Notes: generated from the sequence alone by a model not told the origin. A stretch of 64,000 nt of DNA from Xenophilus sp. E41 (GCF_003671765.1 NZ_QPIB01000008.1:62001-126000), one strand, 5' to 3'; shown: positions 29,898-38,959, counted from the stretch's first letter. Made by a program: numbers and translations.

Positions 29898-29903
29898 AGT
29901 ATA
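29898..29903 (-). promoter_or_regulatory. tRNA-Val promoter -10
   Basis: TATACT on the minus strand, 21 bases before the mature tRNA and just inside the gap after the relA stop. The -35 17 bases upstream (TGAGAG, within the relA 3' end) is weak. Confidence 0.5.
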
Positions 29904-29923
29904 GCGCGAATTCGCACGCACTC

Positions 29924-32107
29924 TCATCGGCGGCGTGCAGAACGCACGCCGGCCACGCCGGTGACGATCCCCAGCACGTGCGCGAGCCGCGCGGTGTCGG
30001 CGATCTCGACGGTGAAGGTCATCCACGCCGTCCCCTTCACAGACTGGGTCTGGACGCCGATCACGTTCATCTTCTCGCGCGCGAACACGTCGGAGATGTC
30101 GCGCAGCAGCCCCTGCCGATCGGCCGCCTCCACCGACACGTCGACGGCATAGACCGAGTCGCCCGCGGCCTTCGGCCGCCCCCATTCGACGTCGATGACA
30201 CGTTCCGCATCGCGCACGGCCATCGTGCGGAAGTTGCTGCAGTCGGCGCGGTGGATGCTGACCCCATGGCCTCGCGTCACGAAGCCGCGGATCGCGTCGG
30301 GCGGTGCGGGCCGGCAGCACTTGGCCAGTTGCGTCATCAGCGACGAGACGCCCACCACCAGCACCCCGCCCTTGCCACCGTCGTTCACGCGCGGCTTGCG
30401 GATGAGCGGTGCCTCCTCCGCCGGCGTCGCCTCCTGCGGCCGCAGCAGGTTCTCGATGTTGCGCAGCGAGAACTCGTCCTTGCCCACCACCTCAAAGAGA
30501 TGGTCGGCCGAGCGGAAGCCCAGCTGGGACGCCAGGTCCTCAAGCTTGAGCGCCGTCTTGCCCTCGCGCTGCAGCAGCCGCTCCACGGCCTCGCGGCCGC
30601 GGGCGATCGTCTCGTGCGTGGCCTGCGCGTTGAACCAGGCGCGCACCTTCGCCCGCGCGCGGTGGCTGGCCAGGTAGCCCAGTTCGGGGTTCAGCCAGTC
30701 GCGTGAGGGGCCGCCTTCCTTCGCGGCAATGATCTCGACGGTCTGGCCGTTCTGCAGCGGCGTGTTCAGCGGCACCATCGCACCGTCGATGCGCGCGCCG
30801 CGGCAGCGGTGGCCGAGCGTGGTGTGGACGGTGTAGGCGAAGTCCACCGCCGTCGCGCCCTGCGGCAACTCGACGATGGCCGCATCGGGCGTCAGCACGT
30901 AGATGCGGTCGTCGAACAGGCCCTGGCCCTGCTGGCCGCTGAGGTCGCGCTCCCAGGCCAGGAGCTGGCGCAGCACGGCGATCTTGGCGTCGTATTCGCC
31001 GCCCGCCCACACGCCCGCGTACCCGCGCGGGCCCGCTTCCTTGTAGGCCCAGTGCGCCGCCACGCCATGCTCGGCATGGTCGTGCATCTCCTCGGTGCGG
31101 ATCTGGATCTCGATCGGCTTGTCGGCCCGGCCGCCCACCGCATCGCGCACCACGGTGTGCAAGGACTGGTAGCCATTGGCCTTCGGGCGTGCGATGTAGT
31201 CGTCGAATTCCTCGACGATGGGCTGGAAATGCGAATGCACCCAGGCCAGCACGGCGTAGCAATCCTTCACGTCGGGCACGATCACGCGCAGCGCCAGGAT
31301 GTCGAACACCTGGTCGAAGTCCAGCGACTTGCCGCGCATCTTCTTGACGATGCTGTAGATGTTCTTGGGCCGGCCCTGCACGGTGGCATGGATGCCCTCG
31401 CGCTCCAGTCCCTGCTCCAGCCGTTCGCGCAACTGCGCGACGTAGCCTTCGCGCTCGATGCGCTTCTCGTCGAGCAGGCGCGCGATCAGCTTGTAGGTCT
31501 CGGGCTCGAGGAAGCGGAACGACAGGTCCTCGATCTCCCACTTCACCTGCCAGATGCCCAGGCGGTTGGCCAGCGGTGCGAAGACCTGCAGGGACTCGCG
31601 CGCCAGGCTCTCGGGCACCGGCTGCCGGGTCGCAGCCGCGTGGCGCAGCGTTTGCAGCCGCGATGCCAGCCGTAGCATGACCACCCGCAGGTCGCGCGAG
31701 AACGCGAGCAGCATCTTGCGCACGTTCTCGGTCTGGCCGGCGGCGCCTTCGTGCAGGTGCACGGCGCTGCGCGTCTGCTTCTGCACCTGCACGAGCTTGG
31801 TGGTCTCCACCGCCAACGATGCGAAGTTGTCGCCGAAGACCTTGGCGATGACCTCTTGCGGCCGATTCAGGTGCTGGCACGAGTACACGAGATAGGTGGC
31901 CGCCTGCATCGCCTCCGAGCCGCCCATCGAGGCCACGATCGCGGCCACCGCGTCGGCATGCGCAAGGGTGTTCTCGCCGGTGTCGAGCACCTCGTCGGCG
32001 ATCAGCGGGGCCGCAAAGAGGCGTGCGCGCTCCAGCATGTTCGCCATCGCGGGCGCCTGCGCTGTGGCGGCCGACAAGGCGTGGTCGGCAAGGGCGGGCT
32101 CGGACAC
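29924..32107 (-). CDS. relA: (p)ppGpp synthetase RelA
   Basis: Long RelA/SpoT-family alarmone enzyme of 727 residues. The pseudo-hydrolase region has lost the HD pair (TYLVYSCQHLNRP where SpoT has its HD motif), and the synthetase domain has the RelA-type EFDDYIARPKANGYQSLHT (around 299) rather than the SpoT-type RFKD. Both point to a monofunctional, ribosome-activated synthetase. The TGS domain (RIYVLTPDAAIVELPQGATA), a CCRPAPPD zinc-finger region and a C-terminal ACT domain follow. I chose GTG 32107 with AGAGAG upstream; TTG 32113 is also possible. It is 29 bases downstream of the hydrolase gene. Confidence 0.95.
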   Translation of the reverse strand: MSEPALADHALSAATAQAPAMANMLERARLFAAPLIADEVLDTGENTLAHADAVAAIVASMGGSEAMQAATYLVYSCQHLNRPQEVIAKVFGDNFASLAVETTKLVQVQKQTRSAVHLHEGAAGQTENVRKMLLAFSRDLRVVMLRLASRLQTLRHAAATRQPVPESLARESLQVFAPLANRLGIWQVKWEIEDLSFRFLEPETYKLIARLLDEKRIEREGYVAQLRERLEQGLEREGIHATVQGRPKNIYSIVKKMRGKSLDFDQVFDILALRVIVPDVKDCYAVLAWVHSHFQPIVEEFDDYIARPKANGYQSLHTVVRDAVGGRADKPIEIQIRTEEMHDHAEHGVAAHWAYKEAGPRGYAGVWAGGEYDAKIAVLRQLLAWERDLSGQQGQGLFDDRIYVLTPDAAIVELPQGATAVDFAYTVHTTLGHRCRGARIDGAMVPLNTPLQNGQTVEIIAAKEGGPSRDWLNPELGYLASHRARAKVRAWFNAQATHETIARGREAVERLLQREGKTALKLEDLASQLGFRSADHLFEVVGKDEFSLRNIENLLRPQEATPAEEAPLIRKPRVNDGGKGGVLVVGVSSLMTQLAKCCRPAPPDAIRGFVTRGHGVSIHRADCSNFRTMAVRDAERVIDVEWGRPKAAGDSVYAVDVSVEAADRQGLLRDISDVFAREKMNVIGVQTQSVKGTAWMTFTVEIADTARLAHVLGIVTGVAGVRSARRR

Positions 32108-32136
32108 GGACAAACTCTCTGAAACCAAACGAACAC

Positions 32137-33093
32137 TCAATCCAGAAGAAAGGACACCACGACGCCGGACTGGCGCGGGTCGACGAAGGTCGGCGCATGG
32201 CCGACGCCGGCAAATTCCACCAGCCTCGCCTTCGGCCCCCGCTCGGTCATCTGCCGGGCGGTCGCCGCGGACAGCAGGTCGGACTCGGCGCCGCGCGTGA
32301 GCAAGGTGGGGGCACGGATGCCGTCGTAAAGGGCCCAGGTCGCCGCTTCGGCCTGGGCGGCGATCTCGGGCGTGATGGCACGGATCGCAACGGCGATGGC
32401 CGGGTCGTAGTGCAGCACCACGGTGCCATCGCCGGGCACTGCCGCGGCTTCGTCGACCTTGGCCCGTCCATCGGCGCTGCGCGCGTTCGCCGGCACCACC
32501 ATCGGCGCCGACAAGGCCAGCCACTGCTGCGCGGTATGCGGGCCGAAGGTGGTGGAGAGCTGCCACATGGCATCGGCCGCGGCCTGCACGCTGGCATAGC
32601 GGCCGCCCTGCCCCACGTAGCTCGCGATCCGCGCGATCGCCCCGGCCTCGATGGTGGGGCCCACATCGTTGAGCACCAGCCTGCGCACCGGCGCCGCCAA
32701 GGGGAGTTCGGCATGGCCGGCGAGCACCATGCCGATGAGGCCGCCCATGCTGGTGCCCACCACATCGAGCCGCTCGACCGGCTGCGCCGCATGCAGTTGC
32801 GCGAGCAGTGCGACCATGTCGGCCGCGTACTGCGGCACCTGGTAGCCCATGGGATCGACCAGCCAGTCGCTGCGGCCGCGGCCCACCACGTCGGGGCACA
32901 CCACCCGCAGGCCGCCGTCGGCGCGCGCCAGCAGCGCCTGCGCGAGCACATCGAAATCGCGCCCCTGCCGCGTGAGCCCGTGCAGGCACAGCACGACATG
33001 CGCGGCAGCCGGGTCGCCCCATTGCCAATAGGCCATGCGGTGGCTGCCTTTGGCATCGGCGCAAGCCACGAATTCGAGTGCCGGTTGGGTCAT
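32137..33093 (-). CDS. alpha/beta hydrolase
   Basis: Predicted serine hydrolase of the alpha/beta fold, 318 residues, no signal peptide. The oxyanion region is LCLHGLTRQGRDFD, the nucleophile elbow GTSMGGLIGM, and the catalytic histidine is near the end in FAGVGHAPTF. Substrate unknown; similar proteins are often called esterases or 2-hydroxymuconate semialdehyde hydrolases. It lies 29 bases upstream of relA on the same strand and is divergent from the 3-hydroxybutyrate dehydrogenase, so a depolymerase-like role in PHB turnover is possible but unproven. Confidence 0.9.
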   Translation of the reverse strand: MTQPALEFVACADAKGSHRMAYWQWGDPAAAHVVLCLHGLTRQGRDFDVLAQALLARADGGLRVVCPDVVGRGRSDWLVDPMGYQVPQYAADMVALLAQLHAAQPVERLDVVGTSMGGLIGMVLAGHAELPLAAPVRRLVLNDVGPTIEAGAIARIASYVGQGGRYASVQAAADAMWQLSTTFGPHTAQQWLALSAPMVVPANARSADGRAKVDEAAAVPGDGTVVLHYDPAIAVAIRAITPEIAAQAEAATWALYDGIRAPTLLTRGAESDLLSAATARQMTERGPKARLVEFAGVGHAPTFVDPRQSGVVVSFLLD

Positions 33094-33160
33094 GTCCTGG
33101 GGTCCGTCTTGCTGCGGATAATCGCGCGGTTCATCCTAATTGATCCGGAGATCGCTCATC

Positions 33161-33931
33161 ATGCTCAAAGGCAAAACTGCCCTCGTGACAGGGTCCACCA
33201 GCGGCATCGGCCTCGGCATCGCCAAGGCCCTCGCGCAGCAGGGCGCCAACATCGTCCTCAACGGCTTCGGGGATGCCAAGGGCCCGCAGGCCGAGGTCGA
33301 AGCGCTGGGCGTGGCAAGTGCCTATCACGGCGCCGACATGAGCAAGCCCTCCGAGATCGAGGACATGATGAAGTTCGCGGCCTCGAAGTTCGGCCGCGTC
33401 GACGTGCTGGTCAACAACGCCGGCATCCAGCACGTGGCGAAGGTCGAGGACTTCCCGGTCGAGAAGTGGGACGCGGTCATTGCCATCAACCTCACCAGCG
33501 CCTTCCACACCACGCGCCTCGCGATCCCTGCGATGCGCGAAGCCAACTGGGGCCGCGTGATCAACATCGCGTCGGCACACGGCCTGGTGGCCTCGGCGCA
33601 GAAGTCGGCCTACGTCGCAGCCAAGCACGGCATCGTCGGGCTGACCAAGGCCGTGGCGCTCGAGACGGCGACCACGGGCGTGACCTGCAACGCCATCTGC
33701 CCCGGCTGGGTGCTGACGCCACTGGTGCAGAAGCAGATCGACGACCGCGCCGCCCGCGAAGGCATCAGCGTCGCGCAGGCGCAGATCGACCTGCTGGGCG
33801 AGAAGCAGCCGTCGCTGCAGTTCACCACCGTCGACCAGCTCGGAGGCCTGGCGGTGTTCCTGTGTTCGGCAGCGGCCGATCAGGTGCGCGGCGTCGCGTG
33901 GCAAGTGGACGGCGGCTGGACGGCGCAGTAG
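33161..33931 (+). CDS. bdhA: D-3-hydroxybutyrate dehydrogenase
   Basis: NAD-dependent SDR that interconverts 3-hydroxybutyrate and acetoacetate during PHB breakdown. The 256-residue protein opens MLKGKTALVTGSTSGIGLGI, with NNAGIQHVAKVEDFP, the Ser in NIASAHGLVAS, and SAYVAAKHGIVG. The C-terminal lid WVLTPLVQKQI and the ending VAWQVDGGWTAQ match 3-hydroxybutyrate dehydrogenases closely. ATG 33161 has GGAG 10 bases upstream. phaR 4 kb away fits a PHB-using organism. Confidence 0.93.
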   Translation: MLKGKTALVTGSTSGIGLGIAKALAQQGANIVLNGFGDAKGPQAEVEALGVASAYHGADMSKPSEIEDMMKFAASKFGRVDVLVNNAGIQHVAKVEDFPVEKWDAVIAINLTSAFHTTRLAIPAMREANWGRVINIASAHGLVASAQKSAYVAAKHGIVGLTKAVALETATTGVTCNAICPGWVLTPLVQKQIDDRAAREGISVAQAQIDLLGEKQPSLQFTTVDQLGGLAVFLCSAAADQVRGVAWQVDGGWTAQ

Positions 33932-33986
33932 CCAGGGCCTTCCTGTCCATGGCGCGGGCCACCTGCTGGCGGCCCTGCGCGTCTGC

Positions 33987-34694
33987 TTACTTGAGCTGAA
34001 CCGATCCCGAGACGTTGACCACCACCGTGGTCTTGCCGGCCTCGACCGGGATCGGCGCGTCGGCGGCCGAGAAGGATTTCGCTTCCGCCGCCATCATGCG
34101 CGGGCGGATCGGACCGCCCTCGTTCGCGTTGACCGACACCTCGCGCAGCGTGTAGCTGCCGAAACCGAAGTCCTTGGCCAGCTCGCCCGCCTTGCGCTTG
34201 AAGTTCTCGATCGCCTGGGTCTGCGCCTCGCCCTCGGACTTCAGGCGCTGCTCGCGGCTGAGCGCGAATCCCACGTTGCCCACGCTCAGCGTGGTGATGC
34301 GGCCCGCCGCGCGGGTGATGCGCGGGAAATCGCGCCCTTCCAGCACCAGTTCGGCGCTGCCCTGCCAACCGTTGATCTTGCCGTCGCGCGTGTAGCGCGG
34401 CGACAGGCTGAAGTTGCCGGTGCGCACGTCCATCTGGCCGGGCTGCGCGTCCTTCTTGGCCTCGGCAAGCGCGGCGTCGATGGCGCTGCGCAGCTGGTTC
34501 TGCACCGTCGCCGCATCGGTGGCGTCACGCGTCGTGACCAGCGTCATGTTGAGCAGGTCCTGCTGCACCTCGACCGTGCCGTTGGCCGACAGCTGCAGCA
34601 CGTTCTGCGGCTGCGCGGGCCCGCTATTCTGAGCAAATGCGGCGCCGGCGCCCGCCAATACTGCGCATGCAGCTATCAATTTAATAGCATTCAA
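33987..34694 (-). CDS. periplasmic SIMPL-domain (DUF541) protein
   Basis: Exported 235-residue protein with one SIMPL/DUF541 domain (from about 30 to the end: LQLSANGTVEVQQDLLNMTL, TGNFSLSPRYTRDGKINGW, VVVNVSGSVQLK). The family is periplasmic or surface-associated and linked to oxidative stress in some bacteria; the function here is unknown. The signal peptide (about 1-22, ending AAFAQ) is encoded almost entirely by repeat copy i. It is convergent with bdhA and downstream of another exported protein gene. Confidence 0.9.
   Translation of the reverse strand: MNAIKLIAACAVLAGAGAAFAQNSGPAQPQNVLQLSANGTVEVQQDLLNMTLVTTRDATDAATVQNQLRSAIDAALAEAKKDAQPGQMDVRTGNFSLSPRYTRDGKINGWQGSAELVLEGRDFPRITRAAGRITTLSVGNVGFALSREQRLKSEGEAQTQAIENFKRKAGELAKDFGFGSYTLREVSVNANEGGPIRPRMMAAEAKSFSAADAPIPVEAGKTTVVVNVSGSVQLK
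34627..34688 (-). repeat. GCTAT repeat copy i (encodes a signal peptide)
   Basis: On the minus strand: head GCTATTAAATTGATAGC (34688-34672), 20-base spacer, then GCGCCGGCGCCGCATTTGCT followed by CAG. It starts at codon 3 of the SIMPL gene and is read in the permissive frame as AIKLIAACAVLAGAGAAFAQ, which is a functional-looking signal peptide core. Confidence 0.8.
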
Positions 34695-34766
34695 GACAAT
34701 GATCTCCCGTCGAGTGGATGAATGGAAAAGCGCCGACTCCGGCGCTGCGGATGCGTGCGCCCGCGG

Positions 34767-35147
34767 CTACTGCCGCGAGCCGACCCAGGGAAAGAGCGCC
34801 CGCCAGCCGCCCCCGGCATTTTGCGGGGTCGGGCCGTGCTGTCCCGGTGCAGCGGACTCGGCCGTCTGCGTCGCGTCAGTCCGCGCGGGCCACTGGCTGC
34901 GGACCTGTTCGCGCAGCTGTGCCCGCTCGGCGGGCGTCAGGCGGCGGCCCGCCACGGCTTCGTCCTGCCGGATCGCTTCGCGCTGTTCGGCGCGATGGGC
35001 GGCGACCGCGGCACGGACCTCGTCGCGGCGCGGACCGCCGACCTTCAGGAATTCGGCCGAAGCGGCCAGCGGCAACGCCGCGCCCAGCGCCAGGACGAAG
35101 GAGAACAGGGGCCGCGCAGCCAGGGGCATCGGAGGGTGTCGGTGCAT
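34767..35147 (-). CDS. small exported protein of unknown function
   Basis: 126-residue protein with an N-terminal signal peptide (MHRHPPMPLAARPLFSF..., cleavage near AASA) and a highly charged helical body (RRDEVRAAVAAHRAEQREA, RLTPAERAQLREQVRSQW). The tail is Gly/Pro/Gln-rich and ends FPWVGSRQ. I do not recognise a family. The start is uncertain: ATG 35147 and ATG 35129 are both possible and neither has a good ribosome site. It is divergent from ompR and precedes the SIMPL gene on the same strand by 72 bases. Confidence 0.65.
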   Translation of the reverse strand: MHRHPPMPLAARPLFSFVLALGAALPLAASAEFLKVGGPRRDEVRAAVAAHRAEQREAIRQDEAVAGRRLTPAERAQLREQVRSQWPARTDATQTAESAAPGQHGPTPQNAGGGWRALFPWVGSRQ

Positions 35148-35213
35148 CAAGGAGTCCGACTGTGCCACCGCCACGTATCGCCACGGCGTCGCGTCCGCGA
35201 GCCCAGGCAAGTT

Positions 35214-35289
35214 TTGTAACTTAGTGTCAGACAACGTCCTTTTCGGCCGGGATGAGGACACAACGCCTTCAGAATCGCCGCTGTTACAA
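35214..35289 (+). promoter_or_regulatory. pair of OmpR-like boxes upstream of ompR
   Basis: TTTTGTAAC (35212-35220) and its inverse GTTACAAAT (35283-35291) lie 62 bases apart in the ompR upstream region. They resemble the TTTTTGTAAC core of E. coli OmpR sites. Autoregulation of ompR-envZ, and control of the divergent exported protein, would fit; this is by similarity only. Confidence 0.45.
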
Positions 35290-35315
35290 ATTCATCCCTG
35301 GGAACTGTTGCTCAA

Positions 35316-36047
35316 ATGACTCAAGCACCCGCCCGTACCGACAAGATCGTCATCGTCGATGACGACGCCCGCATCCGTGACCTCCTGCGCCGCTACCTCA
35401 CGCAAGAGGGCTTCGAGGTCATCGTGGCGGAAGACGGCAAGGCGCTGAACCGGATCCTTCTGCGCGACACCGTCGACCTGATCGTGCTCGACCTCATGAT
35501 GCCGGGCGAGGATGGCCTGTCCGTCTGCCGCCGCCTGCGCGCCGCCAACGACCGCACACCCATCATCATGCTCACGGCCAAGGGCGAGGACGTCGATCGC
35601 ATCGTCGGCCTGGAGGTCGGCGCCGATGATTACCTGGGCAAGCCCTTCAACCCGCGCGAACTGCTGGCGCGCGTGCACGCCGTGCTGCGACGCCGCCCGC
35701 CGCAGGAGGCACCGGGCGCCCCGTCCACCGAGAACGAGACCGTGAGCTTCGGCCCCTTCGAGTTCGACCTGGGCTCGCGCACCCTCAAGAAGGACGGCGA
35801 GGAGCTGTCCCTCACGACCGGCGAGTTCGCGATGCTCAAGGCACTGGTGCGCCACCCGCGCCAGCCGCTGTCGCGCGAGAAGCTGGCCCAGCTGGCGCGT
35901 GGCCGCGAGTTCGAGCCCTTCGACCGCAGCCTGGACGTGCAGATCTCGCGCCTTCGCAAGCTGATCGAGTCGGACGCCGCGGCACCGCGCTACATCCAGA
36001 CGGTGTGGGGCGTCGGCTACGTCTTCGTGCCGGACGGAGCCGCCTGA
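35316..36047 (+). CDS. ompR: response regulator OmpR
   Basis: DNA-binding response regulator of 243 residues. The receiver domain has the acidic pocket IVIVDDD (14-17), phospho-acceptor D59 in IVLDLMMPGEDG, the conserved Thr in IIMLTAKGED, and K in DDYLGKPFNP. The C-terminal winged helix carries REFEPFDRSLDVQISRLRKL and the ending QTVWGVGYVFVPDG, as in OmpR. It is paired with envZ 4 bases downstream. In E. coli this pair controls porins according to osmolarity; targets here are unknown. Confidence 0.95.
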   Translation: MTQAPARTDKIVIVDDDARIRDLLRRYLTQEGFEVIVAEDGKALNRILLRDTVDLIVLDLMMPGEDGLSVCRRLRAANDRTPIIMLTAKGEDVDRIVGLEVGADDYLGKPFNPRELLARVHAVLRRRPPQEAPGAPSTENETVSFGPFEFDLGSRTLKKDGEELSLTTGEFAMLKALVRHPRQPLSREKLAQLARGREFEPFDRSLDVQISRLRKLIESDAAAPRYIQTVWGVGYVFVPDGAA

Positions 36048-36051
36048 TCCC

Positions 36052-37545
36052 GTGGCGGCCCACGCAGGATCGCGCGGCCCCGACACGACGCAACCCAGTC
36101 CCTTCGGCGAGGAGGGTGCGTCGGTCACGATGCCCAGCCCGCTGGAGCTGACGGAGCGCGTTCGCCGTCGCAACCGGCTCAGGCTGGGCTTCAGCCTTTT
36201 CTGGCGCACCTTCTTCCTGCTGTCGCTGCTGCTGATGGTCTGCATCTTCGGCTGGCTGCAGACCTTCCGCGCCTTCGAGGACGAGCCGCGCGCCGTGCAG
36301 ACGGCGCACCAGATCGCGTCGCTCGTGAACCTGACCCGCGCCGCGCTCGTGTACTCGGACGCCATCACCCGCGTGTCGCTCATCAAGACGCTGGCCGACC
36401 AGGAAGGCGTGCGCATCCTGCCGCGCGAGCCGAACGACCGTTTCGAGGCGTACACCAGCGGCACGCTGGACCGCCGCGTGACCGAGGAACTGATGGACCG
36501 CCTGGGCGAAGGCACCACCATCGCCAGCCGCGTGAACGACGACGCCGGCCTGTGGATCGGCTTCACCATCGACACCGACAACTACTGGCTGCTGCTCGAT
36601 CCGACGCGTTTCTCGCGCGTCGGCGGGCGCACCTGGCTCACCTGGCTGATCACCGCCGTGGCGCTGTCGCTCGCCGGGTCGGCCATCATTGCGCGCTTCA
36701 TCAACCGGCCGCTCAAGCAGCTGTCTCGCGCCACCTCGCAGGTGCGCGAGGGCGAATACGAGGCCAACCGCCTCGACGAGCATGCGCGCACCGCCGAAAT
36801 CCGCGCGGTGAACATCGGCTTCAACCGCATGGCCGACCAGCTCGCCAAGATCGAGCAGGACCGCGCCGTGATGCTGGCCGGCATCTCGCACGACCTGCGC
36901 ACGCCGCTGGCCCGGCTGCGGCTCGAGACCGAGATGAGCGTGGCAGACGAGGACGCGCGCGCCCACATGGCGGCCGACATCTCGCAGCTCGACGCCATCA
37001 TCGACAAGTTCCTCGACTACGCGCGGCCCGACCATGTGCAGTTCAAGCCCGTGCTGCTGCGCGACGTGATAGACGCCTGCACCTACGCCGTGCAGGACTA
37101 CGAGGACGTCGAGATCAAGGTCGACGTCGCCAAGGACCTGGCCGTGATGGCCGACGACGTGGAGCTCACCCGCGTGATCTCCAACCTGCTGGAGAACGCG
37201 CGCCGCTACGGCAAGACGCCCGGCAAGGACGTGGCGCAGATCAACATCCAGGCCCAGGCGCACAACGATGCCGTGCTGCTCAAGGTGCGCGACCACGGCG
37301 CCGGCGTGGCGCCCGCCCTGCTCTCGCAGCTGACCAAGCCCTTCTTCCGCGGCGACGTCGCGCGCACCTCGGCCGCGGGGGCCGGACTGGGCCTGTCGAT
37401 CGTGGCCAAGAACATCGAGCGCATGGGCGGCACCTTCGCCCTCACCAGCACGCCCGGCCGCGGCTTCGCGGCGCACATCCGCATGCAGCGCGCCTCCAGC
37501 CAGGCCGCGACCGCCAACAAGGACGAGCCGGCCGAGACGGCCTGA
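36052..37545 (+). CDS. envZ: osmosensor histidine kinase EnvZ
   Basis: Inner-membrane sensor kinase of 497 residues, partner of OmpR. Two membrane segments (about 47-68 and 197-216) flank a periplasmic domain; HAMP follows (INRPLKQLSRATSQVREGEY), then the DHp helix with H280 in LAGISHDLRTPLARLRLE, and an ATPase domain with N in NLLENARRYG and GAGLGLSIVAKNIERMGG. The GTG at 36052 follows the ompR stop closely; an alternative ATG at 36130 would drop 26 residues that have no domain. The short Gln/Ala tail is unremarkable. Confidence 0.95.
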   Translation: MAAHAGSRGPDTTQPSPFGEEGASVTMPSPLELTERVRRRNRLRLGFSLFWRTFFLLSLLLMVCIFGWLQTFRAFEDEPRAVQTAHQIASLVNLTRAALVYSDAITRVSLIKTLADQEGVRILPREPNDRFEAYTSGTLDRRVTEELMDRLGEGTTIASRVNDDAGLWIGFTIDTDNYWLLLDPTRFSRVGGRTWLTWLITAVALSLAGSAIIARFINRPLKQLSRATSQVREGEYEANRLDEHARTAEIRAVNIGFNRMADQLAKIEQDRAVMLAGISHDLRTPLARLRLETEMSVADEDARAHMAADISQLDAIIDKFLDYARPDHVQFKPVLLRDVIDACTYAVQDYEDVEIKVDVAKDLAVMADDVELTRVISNLLENARRYGKTPGKDVAQINIQAQAHNDAVLLKVRDHGAGVAPALLSQLTKPFFRGDVARTSAAGAGLGLSIVAKNIERMGGTFALTSTPGRGFAAHIRMQRASSQAATANKDEPAETA

Positions 37546-37592
37546 GTTCGAAGGTAAATCTGCCCGCATCCCAAGTGGGACATGGGCCATCA

Positions 37593-37609
37593 GCTATCGA
37601 TTCGATAGC
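37593..37609. repeat. GCTAT repeat, head only (copy j)
   Basis: GCTATCGATTCGATAGC, an almost perfect palindrome between the convergent envZ and ispF genes. Neither flank shows a convincing 20-base spacer plus GCGCTGCAG tail. It may be a decayed copy. Confidence 0.5.
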
Positions 37610-37620
37610 ACCCGTGCCAA

Positions 37621-38124
37621 TCAGCGGTGCAGCAGCACCGCGGCGCGCGCCTCCATGGCGCGGCCCTCGCCCACCGGCCCGAGCTTCTCGGCCGTCTTCG
37701 CCTTGACGTTGACCTGCGACGCATCGAGTTCCAGCAGTTGCGCGATGCGCGCGCACATGGCCGGGATGTGCGGCGCCAGCTTGGGCGCCTGCGCGACGAT
37801 GGTGCTGTCGACGTTGCCGACCTGCCAGCCCGCTGCGCGCACGCGCCGCGCCGCCTCGGCCAGCAGCACCCCGGAGTCGGCGCCGCGGAACTGCGGGTCG
37901 GTGTCGGGGAAGTGGCGCCCGATATCGCCCAGCGCCGCCGCGCCCAGCAGCGCATCGGTGATCGCATGCAGCAGCACGTCGGCATCGGAATGGCCGAGCA
38001 GGCCGGTCGTGTGCGGGATCTCGATGCCGCCGAGCACGAGCCGCCTGCCGGCCATGAGCTGGTGGACGTCCCAGCCCTCGCCGATGCGGAAGGGGAAGCT
38101 TTGGGGTGCGGAAGAAGTGTTCAT
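37621..38124 (-). CDS. ispF: 2-C-methyl-D-erythritol 2,4-cyclodiphosphate synthase
   Basis: IspF is the trimeric zinc enzyme that forms MEcPP in the MEP isoprenoid pathway. The 167-residue protein has the metal ligands D19 and H21 ([11 protein letters not shown]) and H in [17 protein letters not shown], followed by [13 protein letters not shown]. The end of the family signature is [16 protein letters not shown]. The ATG at 38124 overlaps the ispD stop by 4 bases. The flat in-frame extension upstream lies within ispD and is not coding. Confidence 0.97.
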   Translation of the reverse strand: MNTSSAPQSFPFRIGEGWDVHQLMAGRRLVLGGIEIPHTTGLLGHSDADVLLHAITDALLGAAALGDIGRHFPDTDPQFRGADSGVLLAEAARRVRAAGWQVGNVDSTIVAQAPKLAPHIPAMCARIAQLLELDASQVNVKAKTAEKLGPVGEGRAMEARAAVLLHR

Positions 38125-38831
38125 GGCGGTGTGACGCGGCTCGCCAGCACGGCGGCGGCCAGCGCAAAGTCCTCGGGATAGGTCACCTTGAAGTTCCGGG
38201 CGCTGCCGCGTACCAGCCGCGGTGCGACGCCCGTCGCCTCCATCGCGCTGGCCTCGTCGGTCACCCCCTCGCCCGCCCGGTCGATGGCCGATGCCAATGC
38301 GCCGATGCGGAACATCTGCGGCGTCTGCGCGAGCCATTTGTCGCCGCGCTCGAGCGTGGTCTGCACGCGGCCCTCGGGCGTCGCGGCCTTGAGCGTGTCG
38401 GGCAGCGGCAGCGCGAGCAGGCCGCCGACGGCGTCGCCCTCGCAAGCGGCGATCAGCGCCTCGATCTGCGCCGGGGTGACGAGGCAGCGGGCGGCGTCGT
38501 GCACCAGCACCCAGTCGTCCTCATCGGCGCCCTCTGCCAGCAGCGCAGCGAGGCCATGGCGCACGCTGGCCGCGCGCGTGGCACCGCCGACGCGCAGCAG
38601 GCGCTCGCCCGCACGGGGGAACTCCGGCAGCACGCGCTCCACCAGCACGTCCTCGGGCGCCACCACCAGCGCGATCGTCGCAAACCGGGCGCCGAGTGCC
38701 CGGAAGGCGTCGAGCGTGTGTGCGACCAGCGCCTGCCCGGCCAGCGGCTCGTACTGCTTGGGCCCCGCGACGCCCGCCCGGCTGCCGATGCCGGCCGAGG
38801 GGATGAGGACGTGAAAGCGCGGGGACGGCAT
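38121..38831 (-). CDS. ispD: 2-C-methyl-D-erythritol 4-phosphate cytidylyltransferase
   Basis: IspD links MEP to CTP, giving CDP-methylerythritol, just before IspE and IspF. The 236-residue protein has the N-terminal nucleotide motif [20 protein letters not shown], the conserved [14 protein letters not shown], and [13 protein letters not shown]. Its order ispD-ispF with ATGA overlap is widespread in proteobacteria. It is divergent from mfd with about 130 bases between. Confidence 0.97.
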   Translation of the reverse strand: MPSPRFHVLIPSAGIGSRAGVAGPKQYEPLAGQALVAHTLDAFRALGARFATIALVVAPEDVLVERVLPEFPRAGERLLRVGGATRAASVRHGLAALLAEGADEDDWVLVHDAARCLVTPAQIEALIAACEGDAVGGLLALPLPDTLKAATPEGRVQTTLERGDKWLAQTPQMFRIGALASAIDRAGEGVTDEASAMEATGVAPRLVRGSARNFKVTYPEDFALAAAVLASRVTPP

Positions 38832-38892
38832 GGGGTGGTGAACACGGCGGCGGGCCGTGACGGCAGCGCCAGCGAAGAAAGGGGCGCCATTC

Positions 38893-38898
38893 TAAAAT
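38893..38898 (+). promoter_or_regulatory. probable mfd promoter -10
   Basis: TAAAAT, five of six matches to the -10 consensus, 62 bases before the mfd ATG. No clear -35 at 16-18 bases upstream. Confidence 0.4.
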
Positions 38899-38959
38899 CG
38901 TGCCCTTCGACACCCCTCGCCATGCGGCGCGGGGTGTTTCGCATTGCCTGGCTTCCTGC

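Noticed and set aside
29924-32107. Calling this gene spoT (bifunctional)
   Set aside because: The HD hydrolase motif is lost and the synthetase has the RelA-type EFDD motif.
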